A stretch of 64,000 nucleotides of DNA, taken from assembly GCF_020497125.1 (NCBI RefSeq), contig NC_059082.1, positions 22,900,965 to 22,964,964 of the forward strand. Direction: 5' to 3'. The position numbers and the translations under genes were made by a program. The notes under the pieces were generated by a model, which had not been told where the DNA came from, ran no database searches, and saw only the letters and a program-made list of their open reading frames with translations. This DNA comes from Mauremys mutica (Eukaryota > Chordata > Testudines > Geoemydidae). Below are positions 12,614 through 22,766 of this stretch, piece after piece; the first letter of the stretch is position 1; every line of letters begins with the position of its first letter.

Positions 12614-14118
12614 GGGCGGGAAGACCTGTGCATAGAAACCCTAATCGTAGCTCCAAGTGCCGTATCGTTAGGAACCCTAACCCTAGGGCGGGAAGCCCTA
12701 CCCATAGTAACCCAAATCCTAGGGCAGGTTGCCCTACCCGTAGGAACCCTAACCCTAGCTCCAAGTGCACTACCCGTAGGAACCTTAACCCTAGCTTGAA
12801 GTGCCCTACCCTTAGGAACAATTAACATAGGTCGGGAAGCCCTACCCATCGGAACCCTGAACCTAGCTCCAAGTGCCCTAGTATTATGAAACCTAACCAT
12901 AGGGCGGGAACACCTGCCCATTGGAAGCCTAACCCTAGCTCCAAGTGCCCTACCCACAGGAACCCCAACCCTGGGGCGGGAAGTCCTACCCTTAGGAACC
13001 CTAACCCTAGTTCAAGTGACCTACCCATAGGAACCCTAACCCTAGCTCCAAGTGCCCTACCTACAGGAAACCTAACCCTAGTTCCATATGACCTACCCTT
13101 AGGAACCCTAACCCTAGGGCAGGAAGTCCTATCCATAGGAACCCTAACCCTAGCTCCAAGTGTCCTACCTATACGAACCCTAACCCTAGCTCCAAGTGGC
13201 CTAACCATAGGAACCCTAACCCTAGCTCCAAGTGCCCTACCCTTAGGAACCCTAACCCTAGTGTGGGAAACCCTACCCATAGTAACCCAAACCCTAGGGC
13301 AGGTTGCCGTACGCGTAGGAACCCTAAACCTAGCTCCAAGTGCACTACCATTAGGAACCCTAAAGCTAGGGCGGGAAGCCCTACCCATAGGAATCCTAAC
13401 CCTAGCTCCAAGTGCCCTACTCTTGCGAAACCTAACTCTAGGGCGGGAATCCCTGCCCATTGGAACCCAAACCCTAGCTCCAAGTGCCCTACCCTTAGAA
13501 ACCCTAACCCTAGGGCGGGAAGCGCTACCCATAGGAACCCTAACCCTAGGTCCAAGTACCTTACCCATAGGAACCCTAACCCTAGCTCCAAGTGCCCTAC
13601 CCATAGGAACCCTAACCCTATGGCGGGAAGCCGTACCCATACGAACCCTAACCCTAGCTACAAGTGCCCTACCTACAGGAACCCTAATCGTAGCTCCAAG
13701 TGCCCACCCATAGGAACCCTAACCCTAGCTCCACGTGCCCTACCCTTAGGAACCCTAACCCTAGATCCAAGTGCCCTACCATTAGGAACCCTAACCCTAG
13801 GGCGGGAAGCCCGACCCATAGGAATCCTAACCCTAGTTCCAAGTGTCCTATCCTTAGGAACCCTAACCCTAGGGTGGGAAGCTCTACCCATAGGAACCCT
13901 AACCCTAGCTCCAAGTTCCCTACCCTTAGGAATCCTAATCCTAGGGCGGGAAGTCCTACCCATAGGAATCCTAACCCTAGCTCCAAGTACCCTACCTATA
14001 GGAACCCTAAGCCTAGCTCCAATTGTCCTACCCATAGGAACCCTAACTCTAGGGCGGGAAGCCCTACCCATAGGAATCCTAACCCTAGCTCCAAGTGCCC
14101 TACCTACAGGAACCGTAA

Positions 14119-14490
14119 TCTGATTCTTAATAGAAAGATAAGAGCTTCTAAAAATCAGCATTTCCATATATAGAATGTTTCCTCTCTTCTTGTGATAGCA
14201 TCTCCACAGCAGCTAACTGGGATGTCAAACAAGATGACTTCAGTTACAGAATTAGCAGAAGATAATGATACAATAAAAATATGAGGGAAGTATAGGAAAG
14301 GTGGAGAGTAAGAAAATCAAGTGAGAATAAATGTTATGCATTTCAATTATATAATTCCTGTCACGTACAAGGTCTGAAAGACTATGAGCCCAAATGACTG
14401 CACATAGGTTAATATGGCCTCATTTTGAAAAACTGACCTTTCATACTAATATACTATGGCTTGCAGCCTAACGACAACATGTAATCTTAC
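14119..14490. other. Intron 2 sequence between the array and exon 2
   Basis: This is the only sizeable non-repetitive part of intron 2 (with 3535-3641 on the other side). It holds the donor region of exon 2; nothing else was recognised. Confidence 0.6.
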
Positions 14491-14601
14491 CTTTCCCTCT
14501 TCGAGTCGAATCTGGATGACTTTATCTCCTTGTTTATAATCTTTGAGAAGTTCTGCTGACTTCCAGACTTCCTCTGGATCAGGGATCCAAACCCTGGCAT
14601 A
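14491..14601 (-). CDS. MYO5A: MYO5A exon 2 (N-terminal SH3-like subdomain)
   Basis: This 111-bp exon encodes exactly 37 residues, about residues 10-46 of the protein. It starts [19 protein letters not shown] and ends with IRLEEGK, which runs straight into exon 3. [12 protein letters not shown] is a hallmark of class V myosins, and the segment belongs to the small SH3-like N-terminal subdomain before the motor core. On the minus strand the acceptor is TATTGCAG and the donor is GTAAGATTAC. Both junctions are phase 0. The exon uses a frame other than the longer overlapping open frame at this place, which is a shadow. It is separated from exon 3 by a 10,956-bp intron made almost wholly of a 36-bp tandem array. 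Confidence 0.96.
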
Positions 14602-15125
14602 CTGCAATACAAAATCAACAAGCAAAAGATCAGTGATTTCTCATGATTTATAGTGAAGTTAACACACACAGCACCAAAAGCCTTATTCCTATCTAACTGG
14701 ACAACATCTGAACCTTCAAGTAATGGCTATCAACGTAAAGTAAAATGTTTATCATTAATATAATGGCTGTTCTAATCTACTGAGAAAGACATACATACAA
14801 ACTGAATTTTAGTTCCTATTCACAAAGGACATTAAAGTCTTCATTTCCAATAAAAAATAGCTTCAGCAAGATATAAGCTCAATTCTGAAAGTCCAAACAA
14901 GATAAATATATTTTTAACAACCAAGAATTTATTTTCTATTAGACTTAATTCAAACGATTTGTGACTTAGACAATTCCAGCAAGTACTGTATGCAACTAGG
15001 AATAAGACTACAATATAGCAAAGTTGTACTATTTGTAAAATACTCATCTGTATCTCTGTGATAAATTCTAGCTGAGTAACATAAGCTACAGCTTTAAAAG
15101 CCACTACCCATTTTCCTTTGTTGTT
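14602..15125. other. Intron 1 sequence upstream of exon 2
   Basis: It contains the exon 2 acceptor (TATTGCAG on the minus strand) with a weak pyrimidine tract, and AT-rich sequence without other features. Confidence 0.6.
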
Positions 15126-15585
15126 ACCGCATGGATTCTGTGACTTTTCGTGACCTCATTGACTTCTGCAGCGGCCGGTGTGCATGGCTCAGGGGTACCC
15201 TAGGCAGCTCCTGCACCAGTCACACCAGTTGCTGCTGGGGCAGTCTTGGGAGACCCTCCCCTCCCCCGGCAGCAGAGTTTGGGTGTGGGAGAGGGCAGGG
15301 GACAGGGTGAGGCAGGCTCTGAGCGGCGCTGGGGGGGGGGCGTAGAGCCAGGTAGGGAGCTTGCCGGCTCTGCCAACCCCCTCCCCAGCACCAGCGGGGG
15401 TTCCAGGCCGTGTGCCGTCACCCACGCCCCACCAACACCAGCGGGGGTCCTGGGTCGCCCTCCCCCAGCACCCATGATGCCCCCAGGAAGACTCTGCCCA
15501 AGTTTTAGTCAGGGGTATATATGTTTACTGCCCGTAACCTGTCCGTGACTTTCACTAAAAATACCCATGACTAAAACGAAGCCTT
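15126..15585. mobile_element. hAT-like non-autonomous element (second copy of the 2.1-kb family)
   Basis: It shares with the element at 2132-2705 the sub-terminal 'GTAACCTGTCCGTGACTTT' region and the 'CTAAAA..GAAGCCTT' right end, and has a similar GC-rich interior. The left boundary is approximate because the terminal repeat is degraded. Confidence 0.6.
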
Positions 15586-15599
15586 ACCTATAATCAATT

Positions 15600-15910
15600 A
15601 ATACTCCACCAATGTCTGTATCATCTGCAAATTTTCATCAGCAATGACTACATTTTTTCCCAAACATTGATAAATATATCAGAACTGGTCCAACAACTGT
15701 CCCTGGTGGACACTACTAGAAACTCCCCCGCTCCCCAGTGAATGACGACTCCCCCTTTATAAAGTACTCTGAGATCAACAGTTGTTAGTCCAGTTAACGC
15801 ATGCTACAATGATTTTGTATTCTGCTCTTTTTAAAATCAGAATGTCATGCAGGATTCAGTCAAATGCCTTACAGAAGGCAAATTATATTATGTCAGCACT
15901 ATTACCATTA
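15600..15910 (-). mobile_element. Old LINE reverse-transcriptase fragment (CR1/L3 type)
   Basis: Read on the minus strand, broken frames still show the RT block FCKAFD (motif A region, usually DFSKAFD), then a GVPQGS-like stretch decayed to SVHQGQ, then KFADDTDIGG, the FADD form of the catalytic YADD box. The order and spacing fit a LINE RT. Many stops and shifts mean it is a fossil. Confidence 0.7.
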
Positions 15911-15913
15911 CAT

Positions 15914-16368
15914 AGAACTGACCAGAACCCAGAATTTCCATTTTGCTGGAAATTCTAAAATTAAAAAAAAAAAACCCACAAAACTCTGTTATGACACAGA
16001 CCAAAAATAAGAATTTCAAAATGTCCTGCAGAACAAAATTCTGATATTTCAGAAAAATTGAAATGCTTCATTTAATTTCCTTTTGATAAGGCTGAAAGAG
16101 TTTTGTTCCTATCTATAGGGCAAACTGATTTTTATTAATGCAACTTTTGTTATATTACAATTTATAATAAAATAATGTAAAAGTAAAAATGATTTTACTT
16201 TTATAAATTATATTATGTGTCAGCGGGGCAGCCTGTCTGGCCAGGCAGCTAGTGAGTCTGCCCACCTGCGAAGTAGCCTGTCTGGTTCCCTATGGACATT
16301 TTGATCGCGTCAAATCCACATTTTCTGATGGAAAACTGTTTTGTTTGAAAATTTTAAACCAGTTCTAT
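15914..16368. mobile_element. Probable AT-rich DNA transposon remnant
   Basis: The ends AGAACTGACC and ATTTTAAACCAGTTCT are roughly inverted, and the interior resembles a turtle hAT family with many 'AATTTC' and 'GAAATT' stretches. No coding content is seen. The boundaries are tentative. Confidence 0.45.
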
Positions 16369-16690
16369 TTTTAATCAAATAAACATGTGATCTTATCAAA
16401 AAAGAATCCCAAATTTGAGGAGACCTATTTTACATAAAATCACATTGCTTTTCACATTGTCCAGCTGTATTTTCAATTCTTCAAATATATAGTTAGGCCA
16501 AAGTCTTATGAAATGTATGCAGCCACATCAACTATTATGAAAATACATTATTCTGAACTGGAAATAAAAAATCTGAAGAGAGCATCCCCTCACATTTAAA
16601 TTGCTTACTAGTTGAACCATTCCTGAAATGGCTGACTAATCAGAGAAGTGTTGTAAAGTAGTATAAAGGTGTTCACAATAACTACTGCAC

Positions 16691-16841
16691 CAGGGCCACC
16701 CAGAGGATTCAGGGGGCCTGGGGCAAAGCAATTTCGGGGGCCCCTTCCATAAAAAAAGTTGCAATACTATAGAATACTATATTCCCGTGGAGGCCCCCGG
16801 GGCAAATTGCATCACTTGCACCCCCCCTCTGGGCAGCCCCG
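16691..16841. mobile_element. hAT MITE, 151 bp, with perfect 8-bp target duplication
   Basis: The element starts CAGGGCCACCCAGAGG and ends CCTCTGGGCAGCCCCG, giving good inverted ends. It is flanked by TACTGCAC on both sides (16683-16690 and 16842-16849). It is the compact relative of the large GC-rich element at 22.77-23.75 kb. Confidence 0.92.
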
Positions 16842-17080
16842 TACTGCACCTTTTAGTGTACATGAGTACACAGTGACTTTCAGTGGAAATTAAGTGCCTG
16901 TCATTTATACCTTTGAAATCTCCCCCTAGATCAGGTGCAGCAACATTTTGCTCCAGCAGAGGCTATACTGGCAACTTGCTAGAAGCGTAAGGGCTGCACC
17001 GCACACTTGGCATAAAATAGAGCAGATGTCACCTACTCATTCTTAATAATTGGGAGGCATGATCTCTGAATCAATTTGTA

Positions 17081-17599
17081 GTGCTGCATGCTCAGAAAAG
17101 TAGTTTCCACAGGCCACACCTGTGTATTAAAGATGATGCCTGGTTCAGGGGCGAGAGGTCCCATGGGCACTCCCTCTGCCCAAAGCTGAAGAAGTGCCAC
17201 TTTAAAAGTTCGTCAAGTCAGGAGATATTGAGCCCTTTAGATGAGCCTTCCAGTGCAATCTTCCTATTCTATCCCATGGGTGGAATACTGCAGCTCATAC
17301 AGGACACTTTCTGTGACCTGGTGAGAGGCAAACAGCACTTGAATAAATATTTAATCTGGGAAAGGGAGTGGTTTACTAAAGAGTTACTTGCCCACATTCC
17401 AAAGTCAGATGATGGAACTCTTAGTCAAGATAAGACTGATCTCGAAGCAGGCATGTGCCAATTTTTTTCATTCAGATTAAATAAAAATATGAAGCCTATT
17501 AACTTTTCTTCAGTATTTATCTACTGTAGGAATACATTTTCTGCATTTAAAAACACCTTCCATTTAGATAATGGAGAAAAAAGTGGGGTTCATTTCTAA
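17081..17599 (+). CDS. Unrecognised 172-codon open frame
   Basis: An ATG-initiated frame of 172 codons lies in otherwise unremarkable intron sequence on the strand opposite to MYO5A. I recognise no domain. The middle, around residues 50-115 (PMGGILQLIQDTFCDLVRG, then WEREWFTKELLAHIPKSDDG), looks more protein-like than the low-complexity ends. No splice context, promoter or upstream homologous frame was identified. It may be a fragment of an unrecognised retrocopy or mobile element, or a chance frame. Confidence 0.2.
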   Translation: MLHAQKSSFHRPHLCIKDDAWFRGERSHGHSLCPKLKKCHFKSSSSQEILSPLDEPSSAIFLFYPMGGILQLIQDTFCDLVRGKQHLNKYLIWEREWFTKELLAHIPKSDDGTLSQDKTDLEAGMCQFFSFRLNKNMKPINFSSVFIYCRNTFSAFKNTFHLDNGEKSGVHF

Positions 17600-18038
17600 G
17601 AAAAAGCCTGATCAGCAGTAGGTTTAAAACAGACAGTCCTTATGGTACACTGCATCATAGCAATCTTCTTTGATCTATACCCCAATGTGGTTTAACTAGG
17701 TTAAAAGCTGGAAGGATTTAACTGACATTTCCAGACTGTTAGAGTCTGTCTTCGGAGATCTGTTGGAAATAGCATGTGTTTATAGAGGGGAAATTATCCA
17801 TTTATTTTAAACACAGTTTTGATATGGTTAGGTAGTGTGCAGGCCCACAACATCGGCTCTAGTGGTCGGCATGTGGGGAAGTTTTATAAAAGTATTAATA
17901 AAAATGTTTTCAATTTGTTTTTACAAGTTTGAGGATAGATGTTTGGATGTAAACATTTAATCATTTAAATGTTCATACATACAAAAGAGACAGACTATAT
18001 AGGGGAGAACGGCAGAGCTTCACTGAGGAAAGCATTTA

Positions 18039-18727
18039 CACCTCTACCCCGATATAACGCGGTCCTCAGGAGCCAAAACATCTCACCATGTTATAGGTGA
18101 GACCGCGTTATATCGGGGTAGGGAGAGGAACCGCTCCCTGCCCTAGCTCACCTCCACTCTGCCTCCGCCTCCTCCCTGAGCGCACCACAACCACTCTGCT
18201 TCTCCCTCCCTTCCAGGCTTGCCGTGCCAATCAGCTGTTTGGCCCCGCAAGCCTGGAAGTGGGGGAGGGGGAGAAGTGGAGCGGTAGCGACGCGCTCAGG
18301 GGAGGAGGGGGAGATGAGCTGGAGCGGGGAGCGGTTCCTCTGCGCCCTACCCCTTACTTGCTGCAGCCCCCCTAACCCAGATCACCTCCACTCCGCCTCC
18401 TCCCATGAGCACACCACAGCTCTGCTTCTCCTCCCTCCCAGGCTTGCTGTGTCAAACAGCTGATTGGTGCGGCAAGCCTGGGAGGGCGGAGAAGCGGAGC
18501 TGCGGTGTGCTCGTGGGAGGAGGCAGACCAGAGGTGAGCTGGTGTGGGGGGGGGGGTGGCGGGGGAGAAGGGCTGCAGCAAGTAACGGGCAGGCGCAGAC
18601 GAACCGCTTGCGGTAACATGAATTCCGATATAACGAGGTAAAGCAGCCCCATCCCCCAGAGCGCTGCTTTACCGCGTTATATCCAAATTCGCGTTATATT
18701 GGACCGCATTATATCGGGGTAGAGGTG
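18039..18727. mobile_element. Tigger/mariner-like non-autonomous element, 689 bp
   Basis: The terminal inverted repeats CACCTCTACCCCGATATAAC and its mirror are near perfect, and TA dinucleotides flank both ends (18037-18038 and 18728-18729), as expected for Tc1/mariner-pogo elements. The interior holds two GC-rich foldbacks around CAGGCTTGC...GCAAGCCTG (near 18215-18256 and 18440-18483). No transposase is present. A shorter copy is at 42745-42952. Confidence 0.88.
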
Positions 18728-21700
18728 TATAATATTACTTAGCAAGAAAAGTGCTATAGGCTTGCTTCACTCTAGGCTACGTGGAGAAGAATTTTCTGAT
18801 GCAGACAAGGTGTTACAGTCTTAATTCCATGTTAATAAAATGGCACAGAGTTCTCTGTAACAGGCTTCTGATGCTGAGAGTCAGCCTCCAAATACACAAT
18901 TCTGAACCAATATGAAATTGGCACCTTTAATCTATTCAAAAGAAACTGTACCATTTTCTACTGTCTGACTACATGGGGAAAGAGACAGCAGAACATAAAT
19001 CACCATGGAAACTGGGTTGCCCATGCCAGCTGAGTCTTCCACATGAGATAACCTCAAGGATATTAAAGTCTGGCTAAGAGAATAATGCTGTAGCTTTCTA
19101 GTCTATGGTTTGATCATCAGTGTTTATACTAAAAGCCTTGCCACAGAAAATACCTTGGTAAAAGAAGCAGAAGCAGGTGTGTGGGGGGCAGGGGGGTACG
19201 AGTGAAAGAGAGATGTCCCTACTTATAAATATCAAATAATTTCATAATATTTCAACTTTTATCAAATTAGCAGAACAGTTTTGCTAACTGATATCCAGGG
19301 CATTCTTCATGGTAAACAGCAACATTTTATATTAAACCCTCATGATCATCCTGGATTTTGATAGGGTCCATTCCTACAGCAGACCACACAAAATGATCAC
19401 TGACTTAAATAGGTGCTGTGTGCTACAGAATCAGGACACCCTAGTGTTCTCTCTGCCAGTCAATGTCTTAGTTCTATGTCCTTTATTATCATTTCTCTTA
19501 ATCATCCTTTTACATTTTCTAAGGTATAAAATGGACCAATGAGTAACTGAGCTACAGTAGCTTTGAGAAATATATTGACGGCTACACCATGTGATTTGCC
19601 TTCCAGTATTAATAAATTATGCCAGACAGTGTGCATGCCCTGATTTTTCAAATGGAAACATCAGGCCCTGTAGAAAGTTTACTGAATAATACTTAGCAAT
19701 TTTTATATCTTCAAAGCCCTTCACAGACATTGCAAGGATTTTTAAGAGTGTGATAAACATACAGTCTTGTAAGTGACACGATGGAATTACCTTTTTATAA
19801 TTAATAGTATGTTTGATGGAAACAGCATTACTTATTCCATAGAGACAGCCACGATCCTTGTGAAGAAATCAATAAGAGATTCTCTCAACTGACAATGTGT
19901 TCCCCCAAGTTTTAGCCTAATGCTATTTCACAAGGTTTGAACTCTAATTCAACAGAAAATAAGTTTAATGCAGACAATCAGCAATAGGTGTATGTGTGTC
20001 ACTATCCAGCTCAAAGAGCTAGAGAGGTGTAAGACTTTGACAGCACTGTATAAAGTCAGTGGTAAAAGTTTCATCAATATAAGATTGGATAATAATAAAG
20101 CTTTAGAGTCATTGACTTTTATATTATCTTTCTCTCAGGGTACTAGCAATATCGAGGCTAGAGTAATAGAAACCACTGAACGAGTCAGATCTGTGCTGAG
20201 GCAACAACTTGTTTAAAGACAAGGGTGGAAAGAGAGGAAGATTTCCAAGATGTCCTAGTAGTGGAAAGAGGCCAAGAGGTAGGTCATAACCCTGATAGTG
20301 ACGATACTCAACCAAGGAAGCCATCTCAAGTTCTTCATTATTAAAGTAAGTCTTGGAGACTAAAGCTAGTCAGAGAAAAAGGGAATGATGAAGGTAGCTG
20401 GTCTGCATACACTGTCCCAACAGTTCATGGTGAATCTGCTCCATTCGAATGAAGTCCCCAGTAAGATAACACTACTTGAAAGCTTAAATATGCATAACAT
20501 ACCCAGTATACTTTTAATTATTACTAATTCCTTGTTATTGGTGGCACCAACAATGTGCTAGATGCTGTACGGACACAAACAGAATACATGGCCCCTGCCC
20601 TACAATGCTTCACACTATTCTTCAACTAAAGATGATGCTGTTAGGAAAGAAGCAAATTTTACTTAAGTCCAACCACTTGTACCTGTGTATGGGGATCAAC
20701 CTGGATACAATTTTCTCTAAATTAGTCTAAAGAAAGAACAGAAAACACCAGAAAGGGAAGTACCTAAAGTATCTTCTGGAGAGTCAATAGAGAACAATGT
20801 TTCCAGTAACGGCTGAGGATCTTGTATAAAAGGGCTAGTTTTGTTGTAACATCTGGGATCTTTTAGTCTTAAAAATGTAAATCTTGTTAGTCTCACCAAA
20901 GATCAAACAACAATTTGTGACATCACTAACTCACTTATCTAGAAATGGCAGCAGATGGCCAACTCCTCAGACATGAGAATCACTCTGCTGCTTCTTTCCC
21001 CCTCTGTTCTGTATCTGGCTAGTATGCCTAGTTGTCTAGACAGTAGGTGTCAAGTAATTCTTCTTCAAACCTTGGGATAAGCTGATCTGAAGAGCCAAGT
21101 CCTTCTACATCCTTCCATTACTTGCACACAAATGCTTAAAATAAAAAATCAAACCCAACCTGCAAGTCTTTGCTGGCCCTTTGGAGGGGAACACATTTCT
21201 CCAACAAGTTATAGCAGGCATGAAATCCCAGATTAGAGATAGAATTAAAATTAAACAGAGAATTGAACTAAGGGGCAACTGGACTTCTGTGGAGTTGTGC
21301 CTGCTTATGCTATCAGTGAATTTGTTCCTTAGTCTCTCTGAAACATTATCATTAATAAAAGTTCAACACGAATTTCTAAATCACTAGGGGAAAAGTGTTG
21401 AAATGGAAAATTGCAAGAGGATGACCGCACAGGTTTAACTATACTGTACTGTCACCCTTCACTAACTCCTTAGTATTTGCTTTACTTCCCAAAGGGATAC
21501 CTAGTTAATAAGTTTTTAGTCCTTTTAAAGTATGTTGTAAGCTCTAAACTGCTGCAATTTTGCTCATTCTAATGGACCACTGGCAAACACACACACGTAC
21601 ACACAGAAAGATGCAATTACAGAAATTACCTAGACAACAAGTTCCAATGATGCATTAGTTGCATGGTTTAAAGAGAGTCTTTACTCAAAACACACGAAGC

Positions 21701-22140
21701 CTATGATAAGAATAACTAAAACATTCAAATCAGATCCTTTAGGTAGAGCCCTGGTAATCCAAACAGTGTTTTACTAGCCAATGTTTTTGAATGGTCGGAA
21801 ACGTATCTTTGGATGCTATACCCACAGTTCATCAGTACATACGTGATGGGGAATTCCTTAGCAGCAGTTTTATTATGAATATAATGAGTATAAATAGAAT
21901 AAAAACCTACAGCCATATCAGAAAATGAGTACAGTTCAGCTCCCGCAAACCTCTAATCCTGAGAGGTGCTCTCTGAAATTTTTTATCCTCTGCCAGATTC
22001 CTGGTGAAGAGAGTTGGGTGTAACTGATCAAGTTTAAAAAGCTCATCCTGTGCTGGGATCTTAAAGTGTAATTGCACTTTAGATGGCTGTTAGAAAGCAG
22101 TTTGTCTTTAGTGTCTGAGAATTCACAAGTTGTAACTAAG
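18728..22140. other. Intron 1 sequence, mostly unique
   Basis: No gene is recognised. A short segment at 20540-20620 (CACCAACAATGTGCTAGATG then CTGTACGGACACAAACAG) resembles an old L3/MIR-type tail, and 19690-19740 may be another. Confidence 0.5.
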
Positions 22141-22500
22141 GCCTGGTCTACACTACATGGTTAGGTCGACGTAAGCTGCCTTGCGTCAACCTAGCTGTGG
22201 AAGTGTCCTCGCTTAAATTTGTCTCCTGCCACCAACTTAAGTGCCTCTCTATGCCAAATTAGTAACACCACCTCCCAGAGCAGAACAGACACTGTGTCGC
22301 TTACATCGACTATTACTGGCTTTCAGGAGTGATCCAGCTATGCCTCATGTTGACAATACAATCGATACTAGTCTTCCTGGTGAGAACGCACACCGCCGAC
22401 GCAAGGACCCAACTGTGCGCACACAGAAGTGATTTAATAACTGCGATGGCTGTATGCTGATGTAAGTTAGGTCGACATACGTCATGTCTACACTACAAAA
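22141..22500. mobile_element. hAT-type MITE of the 'ggtctacact' family
   Basis: It begins AAGGCCTGGTCTACACTAC followed by GGTTAGGTCGACGTAAG, the usual start of this abundant turtle MITE. The far end has TTAGGTCGACATACG and GTCTACACTAC in direct rather than inverted sense, so the right end is rearranged or is a second partial copy. Confidence 0.65.
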
Positions 22501-22766
22501 TTAAGTCTGAATGGATGGGGGCGGAATGGACAACTGCCCCAAAGCAGAATAAGAAACCATTCACAAAATGAGTACAATTCTTATGAATGAGTTAGCTTGC
22601 ATTTAGATGGAGCACTGAAGAACCACAAAGAATGATGAAATGCAGTAGATGGAATCATTTACTAGGCTTGATTCAGTCTCTGGACTATTCTGCAGAGTCT
22701 GTAGGATCATGTAAAGAAATACCTGACACAGAATCACATAGAACTAAATTTTTCAGGAGTTTATAT

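Larger units (their letters stand above)
4045..14118. repeat. 10-kb tandem array of a 36-bp telomere-like minisatellite (about 280 units)
   Basis: The repeat unit, read on the plus strand, is CCCTAACCCTAG followed by a 9-base variable block and then CCCTACCCATAGGAA (12+9+15 = 36 bp). Type A carries CTCCAAGTG in the variable block and type B carries GGGCGGGAAG in the equivalent place (B often ends TCC). The types are mixed, and around 9230-10440 they alternate as a 72-bp dimer. Minor variants include CTTAGG for CATAGG and a 6-bp deletion near 6166. No unique sequence interrupts it. The left edge directly abuts a CR1 copy; the right edge fades at AACCGTAATC. The block fills about 92% of MYO5A intron 2. 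The minus (pre-mRNA) strand is G-rich with four GGG runs per canonical unit. Four of six frames stay open over long stretches because 36 is divisible by 3. I do not recognise this as a named satellite. Confidence 0.98.

Noticed and set aside
4045..14118. CRISPR array or bacterial repeat
   Set aside because: There are no unique spacers between repeats, the monomers are contiguous, and the surrounding DNA is vertebrate.
4045..14118. True telomere or simple interstitial TTAGGG block
   Set aside because: The telomeric hexamer is never repeated more than about twice in a row; the unit is 36 bp and only its core is telomere-like.
14487..14669. Minus-strand open frame of 60 codons overlapping MYO5A exon 2
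   Set aside because: It is a shadow in the wrong frame; the exon 2 frame with matching splice sites encodes the myosin peptide.
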